Assembly: GCF_028768465.1 (NCBI RefSeq)
Contig: NZ_CP118225.1
Coordinates: forward strand, 2,895,001-2,959,000
DNA: 64,000 bases
Source of the DNA: Rhodopirellula sp. P2
Lineage (GTDB): Bacteria; Planctomycetota; Planctomycetia; Pirellulales; Pirellulaceae
Reading direction: 5' to 3'
In this document: piece by piece, positions 53,794-63,031 of the stretch
Layout of the letters: each line of letters starts with the position of its first letter
Position numbering within the stretch: position 1 is the stretch's first letter
Position numbers and translations under genes: made by a program
The notes under the pieces: model-generated
Told to the model about the DNA's origin: nothing
The model's database searches: none
Seen by the model: only the letters and a program-made list of their open reading frames with translations

Positions 53794-55145
53794 TTCGTAC
53801 CACTCGACGTCGTTTCCTTCGCGGGCTGGGCGGAGCTTCTTTGGCGCTGCCTTGGATGCCCAGCATTGCCATGGCGGGGCAGGCCAACAACGTGCCGCTG
53901 CGGATGGCTCATTTTTATGTGCCCATCGGAGTTGTCCGGCGCGGGTTCTTTCCGGGGGAGTCTGAGGATGTGATCCCCCAAGGCAATCTCGGCAACGTGA
54001 TGAAGTCGTTGGGGAAACAGAACCCGTTCGCCAGTGACGAACCGCTGGGGCGATTGACGCCGACGCTGGAACCTTTGGAGCCCTTCAAACACAAAGTCAA
54101 TCTGATCACGGGAATGGATCGGACGTTTCAGCAGGGGACCGATGTGCACGCGCAGTGTGCGTCGTGTTACTTGAGCAGCGCGGTGCCGTACACGGTGGAG
54201 GGAACGGCTTGGCCGCTCGATCGAACGCTGGACCATTTGGTGGCGGATGCCATCGGGACTGAAACACCGTTTCCAACGCTGGAATTCAGTTGCAACAGCC
54301 ACCGTGACAACAAAGAGTCGATCTACTTCGACAACATCTCGTGGTATGGCACCGGGCACTTGGCGCCTTCGATTCGCGATCCTCGCAAAATGTATCATCG
54401 GCTGTTTTCGACCCAGGAGATTGAACGCTACCGAGACGTGACGGATTTGGTCCTCGAGGATGCTCGCGATTTGAGGATGCACTTGGGATACGAAGATCGT
54501 CACAAGTTCGCCGAGTACTTCGATTCGATTCGATCCATCGAGACGCAAATGGACCGCCTGGAGAACATGAAGTCACAGCTCTCCCGGGTGCAGTTGGACG
54601 AGCCGCCCGAGGCCTATTTGCCGCGTGGAGAATACATCCGTTTGATGGGCGAATTGATGGTGGTGGCTCTGCAAACGGGGTTGACCAATGTGACCACCTT
54701 CATGGTGGGGCCCGAGCGATGGGACACCCCGTTCAAGTATGAAAGCTTGTTCGACAAGCCTCGTAGTCACCATCAAATGTCTCACAACCAAACCAAGATG
54801 ATCGATGATCTGTTGAAGGTCGATCGCTTCCACATGGAGCAGTTTGTTGCGTTGTTGGAGAAGATGGATTCCATCGAGCAGGCCGATGGTTCCACACTGC
54901 TTGACAACACTTTGTTCACTTATGGATCGGGTTTGGGGGACGGATCAACGCACCAGTACAACGACTTGCCGATCGTTGTTGCCGGGGGTGGAAAGCGTGT
55001 CGCTTCCGGACGTCACATCAACCTGCCCGAGGGAACACCGCTCGCCAACCTGTGGTTGACGCAAGCTCGTTTGTTGGGGATCCGGATGCCGCGTTTCGCC
55101 GACAGCACCGGAACGATCGATGCCTTGATGGCGGAGCGAGCTTAG
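53790..55145 (+). CDS. DUF1552 exported protein
   Basis: This 451-residue protein starts with a Tat-type signal (TTRRRFLRGLGGASLALPW). DUF1552 features follow: MAHFYVPIGVVRRGFFP, VNLITGMDRTF, the FEFSCNSH-like LEFSCNSHRD, and TLFTYGSGLGDGSTHQYNDLP with VVAGGG near the end. DUF1552 is related to the alkaline-phosphatase-like DUF1501 fold. It overlaps the DUF1592 stop by four bases (ATGA), the standard coupling of this pair. The two probably act together in the periplasm. Confidence 0.92.
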   Translation: MIRTTRRRFLRGLGGASLALPWMPSIAMAGQANNVPLRMAHFYVPIGVVRRGFFPGESEDVIPQGNLGNVMKSLGKQNPFASDEPLGRLTPTLEPLEPFKHKVNLITGMDRTFQQGTDVHAQCASCYLSSAVPYTVEGTAWPLDRTLDHLVADAIGTETPFPTLEFSCNSHRDNKESIYFDNISWYGTGHLAPSIRDPRKMYHRLFSTQEIERYRDVTDLVLEDARDLRMHLGYEDRHKFAEYFDSIRSIETQMDRLENMKSQLSRVQLDEPPEAYLPRGEYIRLMGELMVVALQTGLTNVTTFMVGPERWDTPFKYESLFDKPRSHHQMSHNQTKMIDDLLKVDRFHMEQFVALLEKMDSIEQADGSTLLDNTLFTYGSGLGDGSTHQYNDLPIVVAGGGKRVASGRHINLPEGTPLANLWLTQARLLGIRMPRFADSTGTIDALMAERA

Positions 55146-55520
55146 CCCCGATCGAACCCTACTGTCGTCGCTCCGCGACTTGGAGGTTTGATTGGCGTTG
55201 GAGGTCCTTGGGTTGAAACCCAAGGCTATCGCCTGCCGTCGCTCCGCGACTGTGGAGCGTTGGCGTTGCGTGACCGAACCGCGGAGCGGTGACAATTTGT
55301 CAGCCTCGGGTTTCAACCCGAGGTTGCGAGTGGTCCGCTCCCATCCGGAAAGCCACGCAGTGGCGACAGGTGATTGGAAGCTCGCGCCCCAACTGTCGTC
55401 GCTCTGCGACTTGGAGGTTTGATTGGCGTTGGAGGTCCTTGGGTTGAAACCCAAGGCTATCGGCTGCCGTCGCTCTGCGACTGTGGGGTGTCGGCATTGC
55501 GTGACCGAACCGCGGAGCGG
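55146..55520. other. Gap made of a repeated hairpin-bearing unit
   Basis: No gene. Two copies of a block of about 132 bp lie 231 bp apart (55162-55294 and 55393-55525), each with a short palindrome (cttgggttgaaacccaag). A different hairpin (cctcgggtttcaacccgagg) lies between them. Confidence 0.6.
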
Positions 55521-55525
55521 TTACA
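55162..55525. repeat. Two-copy direct repeat, 231-bp period
   Basis: The blocks starting at 55162 and 55393 agree at nearly every position over about 130 bp, with a few scattered substitutions such as ccgc/ctgc. The second copy abuts the 3' end of the following leftward gene. Confidence 0.75.
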
Positions 55526-55985
55526 GCGAGGCGGTGGTGAAGGAGCTGTCCATGGGGACGGATTGGCTGGGGAGACACAGCCAATCGGTGATCACGACTC
55601 GTTGAACCAGCGGTTCATCCAAGTGTTGCAGGACGACGTCCATCAACCGCTCGCGAATTTCTTTTTGGGCGGGGTCGTTCAGCCATGTGGCTTCGACTTG
55701 TCGCAGCATTTGTTCGGCGGCTTCGGTGATGGGAAGCTGGTTCAGCTTCAGACGCTCTTCACCACGAAAACGGCGGGATGGGTCCACGATCGCGTGCAAT
55801 TGAAACTGAAACGTGCAGTTGGGCACGTTGGGGTTTTGGAATCGCAAGTGCCCAATTTCGATTGCTGAGCTCTGCATGTTGCTCAGCCGGGCCACGCGAC
55901 TGCGAACATAGCCAATCACGGCAGCGTGGATCGCTACCATGAGCAGGATGATCACAGGGGCCCAAAAACGACGCAGCAGTTGCAC
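55521..55985 (-). CDS. Small single-pass membrane protein, FliL-like in outline
   Basis: This 154-residue protein starts at a GTG (55985). One N-terminal helix (VIILLMVAIHAAVIGYV, about 11-27) is followed by a soluble domain with IEIGHLRFQNP, VEATWLNDPAQKEIRERLMDVV and LDEPLVQRVVITDW. The layout of an N-terminal anchor, beta-strand region and closing helix plus strand resembles FliL of the flagellar motor. No flagellar genes are nearby and the match is only by pattern. It could be an unrelated conserved planctomycete protein. Confidence 0.5.
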   Translation of the reverse strand: MQLLRRFWAPVIILLMVAIHAAVIGYVRSRVARLSNMQSSAIEIGHLRFQNPNVPNCTFQFQLHAIVDPSRRFRGEERLKLNQLPITEAAEQMLRQVEATWLNDPAQKEIRERLMDVVLQHLDEPLVQRVVITDWLCLPSQSVPMDSSFTTASL

Positions 55986-56360
55986 AGGATTGCTCGAGAA
56001 AGTGAAGTCAAAGCGAATGCGGAGCCAATAACAGTTGTCAGTGGGTTCCGCCGAAGCCTAGGTTGCAAAAAACGGGCGGGCAAACGAATCCGATTGTTTT
56101 TGCTGCGATCGGGCGTTCTCTCGGTGTGCAGGGGCTCTCGCGGTGAGGGCACAAGATTTTGATGACTCGAAAAACTCAGGTTGGAACGCATCCGCGGCAT
56201 CCAAACAGGCTCTGGTCAAGTGACAGGCGAACGACACAACGTCGCAGTGGGTGGATGCCTTCTGATCGGATCCCCGATTTCGTCTATCACCGAGAAGCAA
56301 ATTGTTTGACACTTCGCCTCGGTTCTTTTCCGTCTTTGAATCTCGCTTTCCAAAAAACAA
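55986..56360. other. Gap between divergent genes, 375 bp
   Basis: It separates the small leftward membrane protein from the rightward lipid-kinase-type gene. I see no gene or clear repeat. Promoters for both are expected here. Confidence 0.4.
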
Positions 56361-57350
56361 TTGACTGTGCCCGCTGTGGACTCGAAACGGACAATTCGTG
56401 AGGTCTGGATCTTCACCAGCCCCAAGGCGGGGAGCGGTGCGGGGCGCGGAGAGATTCTGCGGTTGATCGAGCTGTGTCGCGCCGGCGGGCTGACTTGTCG
56501 CCGGATCGACAATTTGGCCGAACTTGCCGAGCGGGTTGGAGAGGCCGATTCACTGCCGGGCGACGTGGCCGTGGTTGGTGCCGGGGGCGATGGGACTTTG
56601 GCGTTGCTGGCGGGGAAGTTGCCACCGGGCAGTGCCTTGATCCCAATGCCGATGGGAACTGAAAATTTGTTGGCTCGTTACTACGGGTATTCGCGGCGTG
56701 CCGAGGACGTGTTGGCGACAATTCGTCGCGGAGACGCGATGGCGGTCGACGCCGGCCGAGCCAACGGGCGGTTGTTTCTGGTGATGGTCACCGCGGGCTT
56801 CGACGCGGAAGTCGTGCGGGCGATGCACTTGACCCGTCGCGGTCACATCAATCGTTTCAGCTACGCCGGGCCGCTCTGGCGAGCCATTCGTCGGTACGCG
56901 TTCCCGGTGATTGATGCGGAGATGGAACAGGCAGCGCCGGTTTCGTCTCCGAAGAAGATCGCCGTCAGCTCCGAGGGACGAGCAGCGACTTCAGGGGCGT
57001 TCGAGCGGACGCAAACCGTTCGGACCAGCGGTTGTTGGATGATGGCGTTTAATTTGCCTTGTTATGCGGCTTCGTTGCCCATTGAACCCGAAGCCAATGG
57101 AAACGACGGGCAATTGGATCTGATCAACCTGGCTTACGGTTCCGTGATCGCTGGCCTGCGGTATTTGATGGCGTTGCCGGGCGGTCGGCATTTGAAGCGT
57201 TCGGACGTCTTTCGCTACCAAGCGACCAAGATCACGTGGTCCAGTCTTTCGCGAGTGCCGTATCAGGTCGATGGGGACTACGCTGGGCGATTGCCAGTTC
57301 AGATTGAAGTCTTGCCTGACTATGTGACGTTGCTCCGGGCTGCCAACTGA
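56361..57350 (+). CDS. Diacylglycerol/sphingosine-kinase-family protein
   Basis: This 329-residue protein has the DAGK catalytic signature GAGGDGTLALLAGKLPPG (GGDGT at 75-79), preceded by the WIFTSPKAGSGAGRG N-terminal phosphate region and followed by IPMPMGTENLLARYYG. The C-terminal beta-sandwich of the family is seen (DGQLDLINLAYGS, VPYQVDGDYAGRLPVQIEV). It probably phosphorylates a lipid or related alcohol; the substrate is unknown. An insert in the second domain (about 195-220) is rich in Ser and Ala. Start codon is TTG 56361 or GTG 56367. Confidence 0.8.
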   Translation: MTVPAVDSKRTIREVWIFTSPKAGSGAGRGEILRLIELCRAGGLTCRRIDNLAELAERVGEADSLPGDVAVVGAGGDGTLALLAGKLPPGSALIPMPMGTENLLARYYGYSRRAEDVLATIRRGDAMAVDAGRANGRLFLVMVTAGFDAEVVRAMHLTRRGHINRFSYAGPLWRAIRRYAFPVIDAEMEQAAPVSSPKKIAVSSEGRAATSGAFERTQTVRTSGCWMMAFNLPCYAASLPIEPEANGNDGQLDLINLAYGSVIAGLRYLMALPGGRHLKRSDVFRYQATKITWSSLSRVPYQVDGDYAGRLPVQIEVLPDYVTLLRAAN

Positions 57351-57489
57351 CGGTTGATTTTGTCAGTCCGATTGGCAATGAATCCGGCAAACGCCAAGAT
57401 GAAATGAAGCGATTCCATTGCCTGCCTGATTTGACATCCCAGTCGATCGGCTGGCGAAGGTTCGATTGTTTCTGATCCGCCCGACCTGC

Positions 57490-58350
57490 ATGGCCCGCGA
57501 ACCGATGCCCGAAACTCCTCCGATCCAACCTGTTTCAATTCGCGACTACGTCTGTGGCCCGGGAGAACCACTGTTGGTCATCGCCGGACCTTGTGTGTTG
57601 CAGTCGCGTGAATTGGCGCTTGAAATCGGGGAGGAATTGGCTCGGATCAACCAGCGTCCCGACGTTCAGGTGATCTTCAAGGCTTCGTTTGACAAAGCCA
57701 ACCGGACCAGTTTGGCATCGCAGCGTGGCCCGGGGATCGAGCAGGGGCTGGGGCTTTTGGAGGCGGTTCGGGCGAACACGGGCTTGCCGGTGACGACGGA
57801 CATTCACTTGCCGGAGCAGGCCGCGATGGTGGGCGAGGTTTGCGATTTGTTGCAGATTCCGGCCTTTTTGGCTCGTCAGACGGATTTGTTGGTCGCCGCG
57901 GCGGGCACGGGGCGTCCTGTGAACGTCAAAAAGGGCCAATTCATGTCGCCGGGAGACATGCGGTACGTGATCGACAAATTGCGAGCATCCGGCGATGGTG
58001 GCGTGATGGCTTGCGAGCGGGGCACCTTCTTTGGCTACGGGCGGTTGGTCAACGACATGCAATCGATTCCGATCATGCGATCGTTGGGAGTTCCCGTCGT
58101 TTTTGATGCGACTCACAGTGTCCAGCAACCCGGTGGCTTGGGCGGGGCGACGGGCGGAAATCGAGAAATGGTTGAACCATTGGCTCGCGCCGCCGTAGCG
58201 ATCGGATGTGATGCTCTCTTTTTTGAGACGCACCCCGACCCGGAAACGTCGCCGAGTGACGGGCCAAACATGATCCCGCTGGACGAATTCGCGGGAACGT
58301 TGGACCGCTTGTTGCGATTGCGAGAGACGGTCGACAGCCTGGATGGCTGA
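57490..58350 (+). CDS. kdsA: KDO-8-phosphate synthase
   Basis: This 286-residue enzyme condenses PEP with arabinose-5-phosphate to KDO-8-P for lipopolysaccharide. Motifs: [117 protein letters not shown]. The Cys in AGPC (about residue 35), in place of the Asn of the E. coli enzyme, indicates the metal-dependent class. It implies that this planctomycete makes KDO. Starts at 57490 or 57505 are both possible. Confidence 0.93.
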   Translation: MAREPMPETPPIQPVSIRDYVCGPGEPLLVIAGPCVLQSRELALEIGEELARINQRPDVQVIFKASFDKANRTSLASQRGPGIEQGLGLLEAVRANTGLPVTTDIHLPEQAAMVGEVCDLLQIPAFLARQTDLLVAAAGTGRPVNVKKGQFMSPGDMRYVIDKLRASGDGGVMACERGTFFGYGRLVNDMQSIPIMRSLGVPVVFDATHSVQQPGGLGGATGGNREMVEPLARAAVAIGCDALFFETHPDPETSPSDGPNMIPLDEFAGTLDRLLRLRETVDSLDG

Positions 58351-58438
58351 CCGGCTCTGCGATGCAACGTTTCAAAATGCCGTTCTTTTCTTCGCCGCTC
58401 TGTTTGTTCCCGCCGTGCTCCACTTCGCCAAACAAGCC

Positions 58439-60199
58439 ATGACGTTCGCTTCTTCGCCCGCTTCGGTTCTGGCCTGGATGGCAGCTGCTGCGGTGTTGCT
58501 GACCGGGTGCACTGACGACTCGGACACTGTTCGTCGGATTCAAACGCAGCGTCAGGTCGCACTGCAGAAACAGTCTCAGCAGGATCACCTTGGGGAAACC
58601 GTTTCGCTGCTCAGCCAGTTCGTGGGGCTGAACGAGGAAAAAGCCAGTCGTCAAATTTCCTACCACTTGAATCAGTGGTCGCAGAATCAGTCCAGCGACG
58701 GTGGCTCGGGCGAAATTCCTGCCTTGGCGTCCACGCTGACGGATGTCATTTCAGAAGAAAACCTGCGGGCGGAAATCCTTCGAGAGGAATTTCAGCCGAC
58801 GGATGTGGCCGTGTTGCGAGATGCCTATTTGTTTCGTCACGCCGTGCAGTGGATGGACGATCCCATTCGCGAAGACCCTTTGCTGGTCGATTGGTTGAAG
58901 GGATTGTCGGCAGAGATTGGCGAGGACGCCGCCGCTCAACTTCGAACCGCCTGCCGGTTGTTCGACTGGACGGTTCGCAACATCGCTGCGGAACCACTGG
59001 ACAGTTCAGAAGGTGTGCCTCCGCAAATCCCGCGACCAGCCCTGCCGTTCGGCATGAAGTTGGAAGGCCCCGGTTATCGACAAACGCTTTATCAAACCAT
59101 TTGGCGAGGTCGCGGTGACCCGATTCAGCGTGCCAATGTCTTCACCGCTTTGTGCGAGCAGGCCGGCGTTCGAGCCGCCGTGCTGGCTTTGCAGTCGGAT
59201 GAAGACGGTTCGTTGACACCGTGGTCGGTGGGCGTCTTGGCGGGAGATCAGATTTATCTGTTTGAAACAGAATTGGGACTGCCAATTCCAGGGCCGGACC
59301 AAGTTGGCATCGCGACCTTGGAACAGGCTCGCAAAGAACCGACCGTGATGCGTCGTTTGGATGTGGCCGGTTACTTCGATTACCCACTTTCGCGAACCGA
59401 TGTTCAGCAGAGTGTGGCTCTGCTGAACGCCCGTGTGGAAGCGATTTCACCACGGATGAAGAAGCTGCAAAACGGTCTGACGGGTGATCGTCGGATGACA
59501 CTGTATCTGGACGTGGACGCAGTCGCGAAACAGCTGGACGCGATTCCTGGCATTGCCGGGGTGCGGATTTGGTCGCTTCCGTTGTTGACGCAGATTTATC
59601 AAGCCGAGGCGGAACGGATGGTCGAGCGAGACCCGTTGTTCTCGTTTTGGTACCTGTCCCGCTGGGCGGTGTTGGATGGGGAAGACGACATGGCTCGCAA
59701 CCTTTCCAGCGGACGTTGGCAGCACCTGACCGGGCATTTCTCGGACGATGAAATCGAAGGCATCAAAGGGGCTCGAACTCGGTACCTGGAACAACGTGCT
59801 CCCGAATTTGAGATCGAAGACTTGCGAATCAACGTCGACTTGCAAAAACGCTACGGTCTGCGACGCGGGCTGGGGATTGAGAGTTCGCAGTACGATCAAC
59901 AACTGCAGCAGATTCAAATGTTCATGCGATTGGGGAAACGCACCGCCACTCATTGGCTGGCGTTGGTCCAGTACGATGATGGGCGATTCGACACGGCGGC
60001 CAACTGGTTCGGGAAACGCGTCTTGGACGAAGACCAAATGTCGATGTGGGAAGATTCCGCTCGTTACAACTTCGCCCGTGCCAAAGAACACGCGAAAGAA
60101 TGGGACGAAGTCGAGGAGTTGTTGAAATCGGAGCGGACTTACAGTGAGCATGGCAATCGGCTGCGGGCAAGATTGATCGCGAAGTCATTTCAAGAGTGA
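58439..60199 (+). CDS. Lipoprotein with a transglutaminase-like region
   Basis: This 586-residue protein has a lipobox VLLTGC after a hydrophobic segment; the ATG at 58439 is the best start. Residues of about 170-270 (RTACRLFDWTVRNIAAEPL, RGDPIQRANVFTALCEQAGVRAAVLALQ) resemble the transglutaminase-like/papain-fold domains common in planctomycete lipoproteins. The expected Cys is in LCEQAG, but catalytic His and Asp are not clearly placed. The rest is helical, TPR-like at the C-terminus (YDDGRFDTAANWFGKRVLD). It follows kdsA by 88 bp. Confidence 0.65.
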   Translation: MTFASSPASVLAWMAAAAVLLTGCTDDSDTVRRIQTQRQVALQKQSQQDHLGETVSLLSQFVGLNEEKASRQISYHLNQWSQNQSSDGGSGEIPALASTLTDVISEENLRAEILREEFQPTDVAVLRDAYLFRHAVQWMDDPIREDPLLVDWLKGLSAEIGEDAAAQLRTACRLFDWTVRNIAAEPLDSSEGVPPQIPRPALPFGMKLEGPGYRQTLYQTIWRGRGDPIQRANVFTALCEQAGVRAAVLALQSDEDGSLTPWSVGVLAGDQIYLFETELGLPIPGPDQVGIATLEQARKEPTVMRRLDVAGYFDYPLSRTDVQQSVALLNARVEAISPRMKKLQNGLTGDRRMTLYLDVDAVAKQLDAIPGIAGVRIWSLPLLTQIYQAEAERMVERDPLFSFWYLSRWAVLDGEDDMARNLSSGRWQHLTGHFSDDEIEGIKGARTRYLEQRAPEFEIEDLRINVDLQKRYGLRRGLGIESSQYDQQLQQIQMFMRLGKRTATHWLALVQYDDGRFDTAANWFGKRVLDEDQMSMWEDSARYNFARAKEHAKEWDEVEELLKSERTYSEHGNRLRARLIAKSFQE

Positions 60200-60316
60200 C
60201 TTCGACGAGGTGCGGTGATACAATGGCACCCGTCGGCTCTGGGGCGGAAGAATCTTCCGTCCTCCCACCTTGGGCCGTCCCTGCCTCCCTCCCTCCCGCC
60301 AGCAAGCGATACGACG

Positions 60317-63028
60317 ATGCTCGTCCGCCAATCACGTCGAGACCATCGGTCTTTTGATGCGCGCCGCCCTTCGGCCATCCGTTCGTTTTTCGTTTGGAAT
60401 CTGAGTCTCAGTGTCGCTGCCTCGCTGATCTTTTCGGGCGGTGCAAGCGCGGATGAGCTCGACTTCTTTGAAGCCAAAGTTCGGCCCCTGCTGATCGAAC
60501 GCTGCTACGAATGCCATTCCAGTGAATCCGGCGAATCGATGGGAGACTATCGGCTGGATTCTGCCCCTGCGATGAAGGCGGGTGGATCACGAGGCGCGTC
60601 GATCGTCCCCGGGGACGCGGACGCAAGTGTGTTGGTGCGAGCGATCAGCTACGAAGAATCCGGGTTGGAAATGCCACCGGATGAAAAACTCAGTGACGAA
60701 GAAATTGCGATCCTGAAACACTGGATCGAATCCGGGGCAGTCGATCCACGCGAAGAGGAGCATTCGGTCGCCGAGTCGCTTTCGCCTCTCGAGCGAGATG
60801 TCAATTCGCATTGGGCGTTTGTTGCCCCGACACGTGTCAGTGGCGAGGAGTTGCGCGCAAGCCATGTTGCCACGGATGCAAACTCACGCGATTTGGTGGA
60901 TGACCTTTCGGCCAAGCACGCTGGTGAGCTGGGCGTTTCTGTCAACGAGATCGCGGATCGAGACACGTTGCTGCGACGGTTGCACTTTGATTTGTCCGGA
61001 TTGCCGCCGACCTACGAGCAACTCCAGGCGTTTCGTGAGGATCGTCGTCCCGATGCCTTTCAGCGTCGTGTGAATCAGATGCTGGCAGACCCGCGGATGA
61101 GCGAGCGGATGGGGAGGCATTGGTTGGACGTTGCTCGATATGCCGACACCATTGGATACACCACCGCGGGTAAAGAACGCACGATCAAAGGATCGCATCG
61201 ATACCGAGATTGGGTGCTGAAAGCGTTTGCGGAAGACATGCCATTTGACGAGATGGTGCGTCACCAATTGGCGGGGGATCGGACCGATCCCAAGAACGAA
61301 AACGGCAACGCCGACGCGATGGGATTCATCACCATTGGGCGGAAGTTTTTATCAAACGATGACACCTTGGATGATCGCATTGATGTGATCACCCGGGGTT
61401 TGTTGGGACTGACCGTTTCGTGTGCTCGTTGTCACGATCACAAGTTCGATCCGATCCCCACGATGGATTACTACTCGCTTTACAACGTGCTCAACAACAG
61501 TGTGCCACCGGAGGACTTGGACGCGGCACCCAGTCCTTTGATGTTGGTGGATCGAGACAAACTGCGGGGGCAGCAGATTTACATTCGCGGTCAGCGTGGG
61601 AACCGTGGCGAAGAAGCGCCGCGTCAGTACTTGACCGCGTTTCGCAAGCCAGAGGAGCCACAGTTCGAAACCGGCAGCGGCAGATTGGATTTGGCCATGA
61701 AAGTCATTTCGCCTGACAACCCGTTGACCGCTCGCGTTTATGTGAACCGGATGTGGGGGCATTTGACCGGGCGGCCGTTGGTCGATTCACCCAGTGATTT
61801 CGGGTTTCGGACCCCTGCTCCGGCGATCCCCGGGGTGCTCGATGACTTCGCCGTGGACTTTCAAACGCACTGGAGCACCCAGCGTTTGATCCGTCGCATT
61901 TTGGCCACTCGAATTTATCAGCAGTCCTCCGCCGTCAGTGCGGAGGCTTTGGCCAGTGATCCGACCAACGCCGCGCTCGCGAGAGCGGAACGACGTCGGC
62001 GTGAGTTCGAGTCGTTGCGCGACAGCATCTTGGTGGGAGCGAATCTGATGGATTGCCAGTATGGCGGTGAGTCGGTTGAGATCACATCGCCGACTGTCAC
62101 GCCTCGCCGGACGTTGTACGCGATGATCAATCGCCAAAACCTGCCGGGATTGTTTCGGACCTTTGACTTCGCAAGTCCCGACATGCATTCGCCGGAACGT
62201 TATGAAACAACCGTTCCGCAGCAAGCTCTGTTTTTGCTGAATCATCCACAGTTGGCCTCCGCTGCGTTGGCGACTGCACGTGATGTCGGGCGTGCCAGTT
62301 CGGGCGAACCTGTGAAACAGGTGACCGAACTGTTTCAACGTTTGTTGCAGCGAGAGCCCACGGCCTCGGAGTTGGAGCAAGCGGTTTCGTTTGTCTCATC
62401 GGCTGAGTTGCCACCTTTGGTCGAGACGGACCCGCGTGAGTTGTGGACGTATGGAACGGCAACGTGGAAAGACGACCAGCTCGAAGGGTTCACGGCATTC
62501 CCCACTTTCCAAAAGAACGGCTGGCAGATTGAGAGCGAGTATCCCAGTCCGGGACCCTTCAGCTACGCACGGCTGACGAACGAGGGCGGGCACCCCGCTC
62601 ATGGCGACAGCGGCGCCGTGGTGCGTCGTTGGAAGAGCCCGGTCGACGGTGTTGTCAAAGTCACTGGGATGGTTGGGCACCGGTCCAAGCAGGGTGACGG
62701 GATCCAAGCGATCATCCGCATCGGTGGCGAAGTTGTGTTCAATGCCACGCAGCTCAGCAACGACCGCCCCGTGGCGTCGCGGAAACGAAGGATTCGCAAG
62801 GGCGAATTTGTCGAGTTCATCACACACAGTGGGCCGACCCCGAGTTTTGACACGTTCTTTTGGCGGGCCAAGATTTCAGCGAGAGCGAATGATGGGGCTG
62901 TCGTCGAAGCCAACTCCGTTGACGATTTCAGTGGCCCCTTTGAAAAGGCCGAATTGCCTCACTTGGATCGCCTGGCTCAATTGGCCCAAGTGTTGTTCCT
63001 CACCAACGAATTCGCATTCGTGGATTGA
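60317..63028 (+). CDS. DUF1549-DUF1553 haem c protein with an inserted beta domain
   Basis: This 903-residue exported protein has cleavage near GGASADE. A cytochrome-like PSCyt1 region has CYECH at residues 63-67 and MPPDEKLSDEEIAILKHWI. DUF1549 follows (LRRLHFDLSGLPPT, HWLDVARYADTIGYT, CARCHDHKFDPI), then DUF1553 (NPLTARVYVNRMWGHL, RRTLYAMINRQNLPGLFRTFDF, VPQQALFLLNHP). A stretch of about 160 residues with beta-rich character (TATWKDDQLEGFTAF...FDTFFWRAKISA) sits before the last helix of the family (LDRLAQLAQVLFLTNEFAFVD). This looks like a domain insertion. The partner DUF1501 gene follows three bases later. Confidence 0.9.
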   Translation: MLVRQSRRDHRSFDARRPSAIRSFFVWNLSLSVAASLIFSGGASADELDFFEAKVRPLLIERCYECHSSESGESMGDYRLDSAPAMKAGGSRGASIVPGDADASVLVRAISYEESGLEMPPDEKLSDEEIAILKHWIESGAVDPREEEHSVAESLSPLERDVNSHWAFVAPTRVSGEELRASHVATDANSRDLVDDLSAKHAGELGVSVNEIADRDTLLRRLHFDLSGLPPTYEQLQAFREDRRPDAFQRRVNQMLADPRMSERMGRHWLDVARYADTIGYTTAGKERTIKGSHRYRDWVLKAFAEDMPFDEMVRHQLAGDRTDPKNENGNADAMGFITIGRKFLSNDDTLDDRIDVITRGLLGLTVSCARCHDHKFDPIPTMDYYSLYNVLNNSVPPEDLDAAPSPLMLVDRDKLRGQQIYIRGQRGNRGEEAPRQYLTAFRKPEEPQFETGSGRLDLAMKVISPDNPLTARVYVNRMWGHLTGRPLVDSPSDFGFRTPAPAIPGVLDDFAVDFQTHWSTQRLIRRILATRIYQQSSAVSAEALASDPTNAALARAERRRREFESLRDSILVGANLMDCQYGGESVEITSPTVTPRRTLYAMINRQNLPGLFRTFDFASPDMHSPERYETTVPQQALFLLNHPQLASAALATARDVGRASSGEPVKQVTELFQRLLQREPTASELEQAVSFVSSAELPPLVETDPRELWTYGTATWKDDQLEGFTAFPTFQKNGWQIESEYPSPGPFSYARLTNEGGHPAHGDSGAVVRRWKSPVDGVVKVTGMVGHRSKQGDGIQAIIRIGGEVVFNATQLSNDRPVASRKRRIRKGEFVEFITHSGPTPSFDTFFWRAKISARANDGAVVEANSVDDFSGPFEKAELPHLDRLAQLAQVLFLTNEFAFVD

Positions 63029-63031
63029 ATC

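Noticed and set aside
55162-55525. Possible CRISPR array
   Set aside because: Only two long units with a 231-bp period; no short repeats with unique spacers and no cas genes.
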